From contig PVUG01000001.1 in the NCBI GenBank assembly GCA_003001975.1, positions 422,791 through 486,790 on the forward strand: a stretch of 64,000 nucleotides of DNA. The letters run 5' to 3'. The position numbers and the translations under genes are program-made. The notes under the pieces were generated by a model, which was not told the origin of the DNA, ran no database searches, and saw only the letters and a program-made list of their open reading frames with translations. The stretch's first letter is position 1. Every line of letters begins with the position of its first letter. Origin of the DNA: Martelella mediterranea. Its GTDB lineage: Bacteria; Pseudomonadota; Alphaproteobacteria; Rhizobiales; Rhizobiaceae. Positions 60,842 through 64,000 of the stretch are shown piece after piece.

Positions 60842-61861
60842 TCAGCTGTCTGCCGTATGCTGGGCGAGCCCAAGCCGCTTCATGCGGCGATAAAGCGTTG
60901 CCCTACCGATGCCGAGATCTCTGGCCGCACGGCTGACATTGCCGTTCTGCCGGGCAAGCGCCCTGACCACGGTGGAGCGTTCCGCCGGAACGAAGCCGGA
61001 ATTCGGCGCACCGCCGGTCAGAAGATCATCGGTGGGAACGGGGGCAAATGCGCCTGTCGGTGTCAGGCCAAGCGCCTGCCGCGCCGCCCGTGTTGCACCG
61101 ACGACCAGATCGTCTGCGTTGACAGCGACAAGCGCGGTTTGCGTATCTGCCGGCTCGCTGTCATCGTCCCCTTTGCTGCCATCGATCAGCACAATCCGAT
61201 GGCCGGAATGGCTGTGGCGAAAACAATCCGCCTCGATCTGCCGGGCGGCCTGACGCACAAGCGCGGCGATCATCTGGTTGGCGGGCGCGGTCTGGTCGCT
61301 GCGGGCTGATGAAACATCCAGCGCGCCGATCAGCCGGCCGTCGGGGCCATGGATCGGTGCATCCATGCAGCTCATGGCAATGTTGCTTTCAAGAAAGTGT
61401 TCGCTCTGGTGGATGATGAGCGGACGCTCCTCGGCAAGGCAGGTGCCGATGCCATTTGTGCCGACGGCCGCTTCCGACCAGTTGCGTCCGGGTCTCAAGC
61501 CCCAGCTCTCGAAACTGGACTGATCGCCGCTGCGCCAGCGCCCGTCCAGAACATATCCGTCCGCGTCACTGAGAAACACGCCGCAGGCTGACTGCGAAAC
61601 ACAGCGAAACAGCCGGTCGAGCCGGGACCCGGCGACATGAAGCAGCAGATCGAACCTTTGCCGTCGTTCCGACAATTCGCGGGCGGTGATGGTTTCGGCG
61701 CGGCGGGGGGCCGCGTTTGCGGGGTCGAGCCCGTGCTGCACATGCGAGCGCCACCATGAAGCGGCAACGGGCGAGCACGCCGGGCCGTCTGCCGACAGCG
61801 CCGTTGAAAGCACGACATCGGCATGCCTGCGGGTTCCCCCCGGCCTTGATAAAGACGCCAT
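60842..61861 (-). CDS. AcoR-like GAF regulator lacking the AAA+ domain
   Basis: The 339-residue protein has the N-terminal sensor part of AcoR/AcxR-type activators: SWWRSHVQHGLDPANA, a GAF domain with GTNGIGTCLAEERPLIIHQSEHFL (short form: GTNGIGTCLAEERPL) and MDAPIHGPDGRLIGALDVSS. It ends in a Fis-type helix-turn-helix (GNVSRAARDLGIGRATLYRRMKRLG; core RATLYRRMK). The sigma-54 AAA+ module expected between them is absent, with no GAFTGA or Walker motifs, so it cannot open sigma-54 promoters. The ATG at 61861 has GGGAGGAGG upstream. It probably controls the aldehyde dehydrogenase/DUF779 pair. Confidence 0.87.
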   Translation of the reverse strand: MASLSRPGGTRRHADVVLSTALSADGPACSPVAASWWRSHVQHGLDPANAAPRRAETITARELSERRQRFDLLLHVAGSRLDRLFRCVSQSACGVFLSDADGYVLDGRWRSGDQSSFESWGLRPGRNWSEAAVGTNGIGTCLAEERPLIIHQSEHFLESNIAMSCMDAPIHGPDGRLIGALDVSSARSDQTAPANQMIAALVRQAARQIEADCFRHSHSGHRIVLIDGSKGDDDSEPADTQTALVAVNADDLVVGATRAARQALGLTPTGAFAPVPTDDLLTGGAPNSGFVPAERSTVVRALARQNGNVSRAARDLGIGRATLYRRMKRLGLAQHTADS

Positions 61862-62134
61862 GGGTACCTCCTCCCAAACAAGCGTATCCCGCAACCGGAT
61901 GCGCACGTCTTCGGTGCTTTTTCCGGCCTCCTCTGCGGATCGCTGACCGCATTGTGATGGAAAACGCCGCATGAGGGAAGATATTTTGCCCGCCGCCGGA
62001 TCAGACTTTGGTGAAACCGACAGGCTCCGCCTTCAGGAATCCAGGGATGGCGCGCAACAGGAGGGCATGCGTCAAAAAGGCAAATGCCTGATATTTTCGA
62101 TGTCCTTCCCGCCCATTCCTGCTATCCGTAATTC

Positions 62135-63046
62135 ATGACCTACGGCGTGTTCATTCATCGTTCGGATTCGATCTATGACGACAGTCCGGCCGAGCGCTAT
62201 CAGTTTCCGGCGCAATATCGCAGGCGCGTGGAAGCCTGTGTCGGCGACTGGATCGTGTATTATGAACCGAGCAAGGTGCGCGAAACCCGCGGCTATTTCG
62301 CCGTCGCCAAGGTGCAGGCGGTCATTCAGGACCCATCTGCCGCGAACATGTTCGTCGCTCTGATCGAGCCCGGAACCTATCTCGATTTTGTCAATCCGGT
62401 GCCCTTCAACCATGACGGCACGCTGATCGAGCGCGGCTTGCTGAATGAGGCCGGACGGATTTCCGGTCGCGCGCAATCGGCCGTCCGTCCTCTGTCTGCT
62501 GAAGACTTCAATCGCATCCTGTCGCTTGGACTTGACGAAACGGTGCAGGAACTTCCGCGTATCGATACGGAATTTGAGGCGCCAGCTCACGACGGTTTCC
62601 ATGAACCGGGTCAGCAACCATTCGTCTTCGAAGAGCAGCGTATCCGCATTCCGCAACTTAATTCGCGGGTGGTTCGTGACCGGCTTTTCCGGCGGCTGGT
62701 GATCACCGCCTATGACAAGCGCTGCGCGATTACCGGCCTGAAGCTGATCAATGGCGGCGGCCGCGCCGAGGTCGACGCCGCCCATATCCGCCCGGTCGAA
62801 CACAGCGGACCGGATATCCTCACCAATGGCATCGCCCTTTCCGGAACAGCCCACTGGATGTTCGACCGCGGCCTGATCGCGCTTTCCGACGACCTCGATA
62901 TCCTCGTATCACGGCAAGCGAACGACCCGGACAGCATCCATTCCCTGATCAACAGCACAGGAAAGGCCATCGCCCCCACCCGCGCCACACAGCGCCCTCA
63001 CCCGCGTTTTCTCCAATGGCACCGGGAAAACTGCTTCAAGCACTGA
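62135..63046 (+). CDS. HNH endonuclease domain protein
   Basis: The 303-residue protein has an N-terminal half without a firm match, which contains a YYEPSKVRETRGYFAVAKV stretch recalling small ligand/base-recognition (EVE/PUA-like) folds. The C-terminal HNH_2 domain has YDKRCAITG, the catalytic VDAAHIRPVEHSGPD, and NGIALSGTAHWMFDRG. Related free-standing proteins are often annotated as restriction endonucleases, but no methyltransferase is adjacent. It sits at the border with the repeat-rich, mobile-element-like right edge and may belong to the accessory segment. Confidence 0.85.
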   Translation: MTYGVFIHRSDSIYDDSPAERYQFPAQYRRRVEACVGDWIVYYEPSKVRETRGYFAVAKVQAVIQDPSAANMFVALIEPGTYLDFVNPVPFNHDGTLIERGLLNEAGRISGRAQSAVRPLSAEDFNRILSLGLDETVQELPRIDTEFEAPAHDGFHEPGQQPFVFEEQRIRIPQLNSRVVRDRLFRRLVITAYDKRCAITGLKLINGGGRAEVDAAHIRPVEHSGPDILTNGIALSGTAHWMFDRGLIALSDDLDILVSRQANDPDSIHSLINSTGKAIAPTRATQRPHPRFLQWHRENCFKH

Positions 63047-63061
63047 CGCTGATGCCGATAA

Positions 63062-63191
63062 GGCATAAGTGTGCACACCGAATCAATTTCCGGTATTTCA
63101 GGCGAAATTAACATATTATATCAATAACTTACAAAGAAAACCTGAAGCCCCAGGCATAAGCATGCAGATATGAAGCATAAACGTGCACACC
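63062..63191. repeat. three copies of a GCATAA-N-TGCA motif (possible transposon end)
   Basis: GCATAAGTGTGCA (63063-63075), GCATAAGCATGCA (63154-63166) and GCATAAACGTGCA (63175-63187) share GCATAA-RYR-TGCA in the same orientation. Two of them continue as CACC. Between them the sequence is AT-rich (63081-63140). Spaced direct repeats of this type are usual at the ends of Tn7/Tn5053-like transposons, where the transposase binds several sites. No other gene is supported between 63047 and 63276. Confidence 0.55.
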
Positions 63192-63220
63192 CTTAAAAAG
63201 CCCACCAGATCATCCCCATG

Positions 63221-63246
63221 AAAAAGGCCCGCTAAGAGCGGACCTT
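63221..63246 (-). terminator. intrinsic terminator of the AAA+-like gene fragment
   Basis: AAGG-C-CCGCT and AGCGG-A-CCTT form a stem with one mismatch and loop AAG. On the minus strand it is followed by five T and lies 31 bases after the stop at 63277. Confidence 0.7.
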
Positions 63247-63276
63247 CTCGCATTCGATATTCGTAAACTTTCTGTG

Positions 63277-63513
63277 TCAGTCTTCCTGGTTGAGGATCTC
63301 CAGCAGTCTGTCCGGCTTAAAAAGCTCTTGATAATCCAGAGCAGTAAACGGCGAAAATGCTCTCGGCGTCCCATGCATTTCAGCGAACGCGTCAACAAAG
63401 TGATCCAGTGAAATCTGAACCGCACCAGCCCGTTTGCATCGGGTAAAGGCATCGATGATCAACTCGATAACGAGTCGATATGACGTCTGAGGTGCTGGAG
63501 CATTCTTGGCCAT
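63277..63513 (-). pseudogene. C-terminal fragment, possibly of a TniB-like AAA+ ATPase
   Basis: The frame encodes 78 residues. From about residue 13 on (VIELIIDAFTRCKRAG, then ISLDHFVDAFAEMHGTP and LLEILNQED) it looks like the helical C-terminal part of an AAA+ protein such as the transposition helper TniB. The first dozen residues (MAKNAPAPQTSY) are the metallophosphoesterase sequence read in another frame, so the apparent start is created by a junction. An intact terminator follows. I regard it as the 3' remnant of a truncated gene; the family assignment is tentative. Confidence 0.4.
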
Positions 63514-63659
63514 CTAATCTTCGGTTTGTCCGCCAGATCTCCTGCGATGATCAGTGCATCCAATGTGCCGAAGGTTTCAGGAGGCAGCGCGGCGAAGGGA
63601 TCACGTCCTTCTCCAAGCCATTGGTCGAGATGCAGGTCGGCGGTGATCAGAACGGGCAT
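63459..63659 (-). pseudogene. N-terminal fragment of a metallophosphoesterase
   Basis: The sequence MPVLITADLHLDQWLGEGRD followed by ALIIAGDLADKPKIRWPRML carries the first two metal-binding motifs of calcineurin-like phosphoesterases (D-x-H and G-D-x-x-D). The frame ends soon after, at 66 residues, before the GNHD motif and the rest of the usual 230-300 residues. The break coincides with the start of the AAA+-like fragment in another frame, which marks a deletion or insertion junction near 63460-63490. The ATG at 63659 starts the family N-terminus. Confidence 0.65.
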
Positions 63660-63824
63660 GATGTTCACATTTGCAAAGCGATAGATGAGATCGAGTGGAT
63701 AGGCAGGCAGATCATTTCTGCTGCATGTCACACCGAAATCAATGACGGTCAACGTCCCGTTAACCACGGTTCACGGAACCTGGTTTGAGCGACCTCCGCC
63801 GCGGGCTTCAAACGGCCGCTGACG

Positions 63825-63992
63825 ATGCGAATGACATTCTGATTTTCGCATTGCTTCTCAGCATGGCGGCATGCGGTATCATCCGATCGGCGGGCCAATC
63901 AGACGAAATGCGAAAACCTCAGATGGCCGCTCTTTCAGGGTATGCATCTGACCATGCGATGAGAAATTTCGAACACGTTTCAGATTTTCGCA
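63825..63992. repeat. repeated TTC-WGATTTTCGCA motif at the right edge
   Basis: TTCTGATTTTCGCA (63837-63850) and TTCAGATTTTCGCA (63979-63992) are direct repeats with one mismatch. TGCGAAAACCTCAGA (63909-63923) is a looser copy on the other strand. The arrangement resembles a multi-site transposon terminus. No gene is supported between 63768 and 64000. Confidence 0.45.
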
Positions 63993-64000
63993 CGGCTGTT

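Noticed and set aside
58901..61309. 802-codon open frame antisense to the aldehyde dehydrogenase and its regulator
   Set aside because: It runs opposite to three well-supported genes, shows no family motif and reflects the GC-rich third positions of the real genes.

Overview
The window looks like chromosome of an alphaproteobacterium in the Rhizobiales/Hyphomicrobiales, close to the Rhizobiaceae. This rests on content and gene order: a Lrp-trxB-lsrB block followed by tandem AbcR-type small RNAs, the NAGGN osmolyte genes asnO/ngg with their M42 peptidase, a PutA without its own DNA-binding domain beside a Lrp-type PutR, exoD, and a DctBD-controlled TRAP transporter. Coding sequence is GC-rich and dense, with long meaningless antisense frames. 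I saw no rRNA, tRNA or CRISPR array.

Layout. 0-2.4 kb: two glycosyltransferases. 2.4-5.6 kb: Lrp regulator, trxB, lsrB and two tandem small RNAs. 5.8-12.6 kb: Old Yellow Enzyme, Ca2+/H+ antiporter, NAD-binding protein with a divergent LysR gene, a glutamate-receptor-like channel and an aspartate aminotransferase. 13.6-29.7 kb: a reductive pyrimidine catabolism region with preT-preA, a RutR-like regulator, a ureidopropionase/carbamoylase, a dihydropyrimidinase, a LysE exporter, a NUDIX protein, a DapA-family protein and a complete pyrimidine-type ABC importer. A large GGDEF/EAL gene, a DUF559 endonuclease and palindromic repeats interrupt this region. Two RutR-like operators, at preT and at the carbamoylase, suggest shared control.

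30-34.5 kb: RND efflux pair. 35 kb: Crp/Fnr regulator with a perfect FNR box upstream. 35.7-37.6 kb: ureE-ureF-ureG with no urease structural genes nearby. 37.7-43.2 kb: asnO-ngg-M42 peptidase for N-acetylglutaminylglutamine amide synthesis, with a divergent MarR gene that has a 28-bp palindrome at its promoter. 43.2-51.4 kb: two small proteins, exoD, putR/putA, a gamma-glutamyltransferase-like enzyme and an amidase. 51.6-58.5 kb: dctB-dctD and dctPQM, linked by a consensus sigma-54 promoter. 58.6-61.9 kb: DUF779 protein, aldehyde dehydrogenase and an AcoR-like regulator lacking the AAA+ domain. 62.1-63 kb: HNH endonuclease.

The last 1 kb differs from the rest. It has lower GC, short repeats like transposase-binding sites, and two gene fragments (AAA+/TniB-like C-terminus and metallophosphoesterase N-terminus) meeting out of frame. 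This is probably the eroded edge of a mobile element that continues beyond the window.

I found no clearly new multi-gene defence or metabolic system. The best leads are the tandem small RNAs, the translationally coupled DapA/NUDIX/LysE genes in the pyrimidine region, the palindromic MarR operator at the osmolyte locus, and the mobile-element junction at the right edge.
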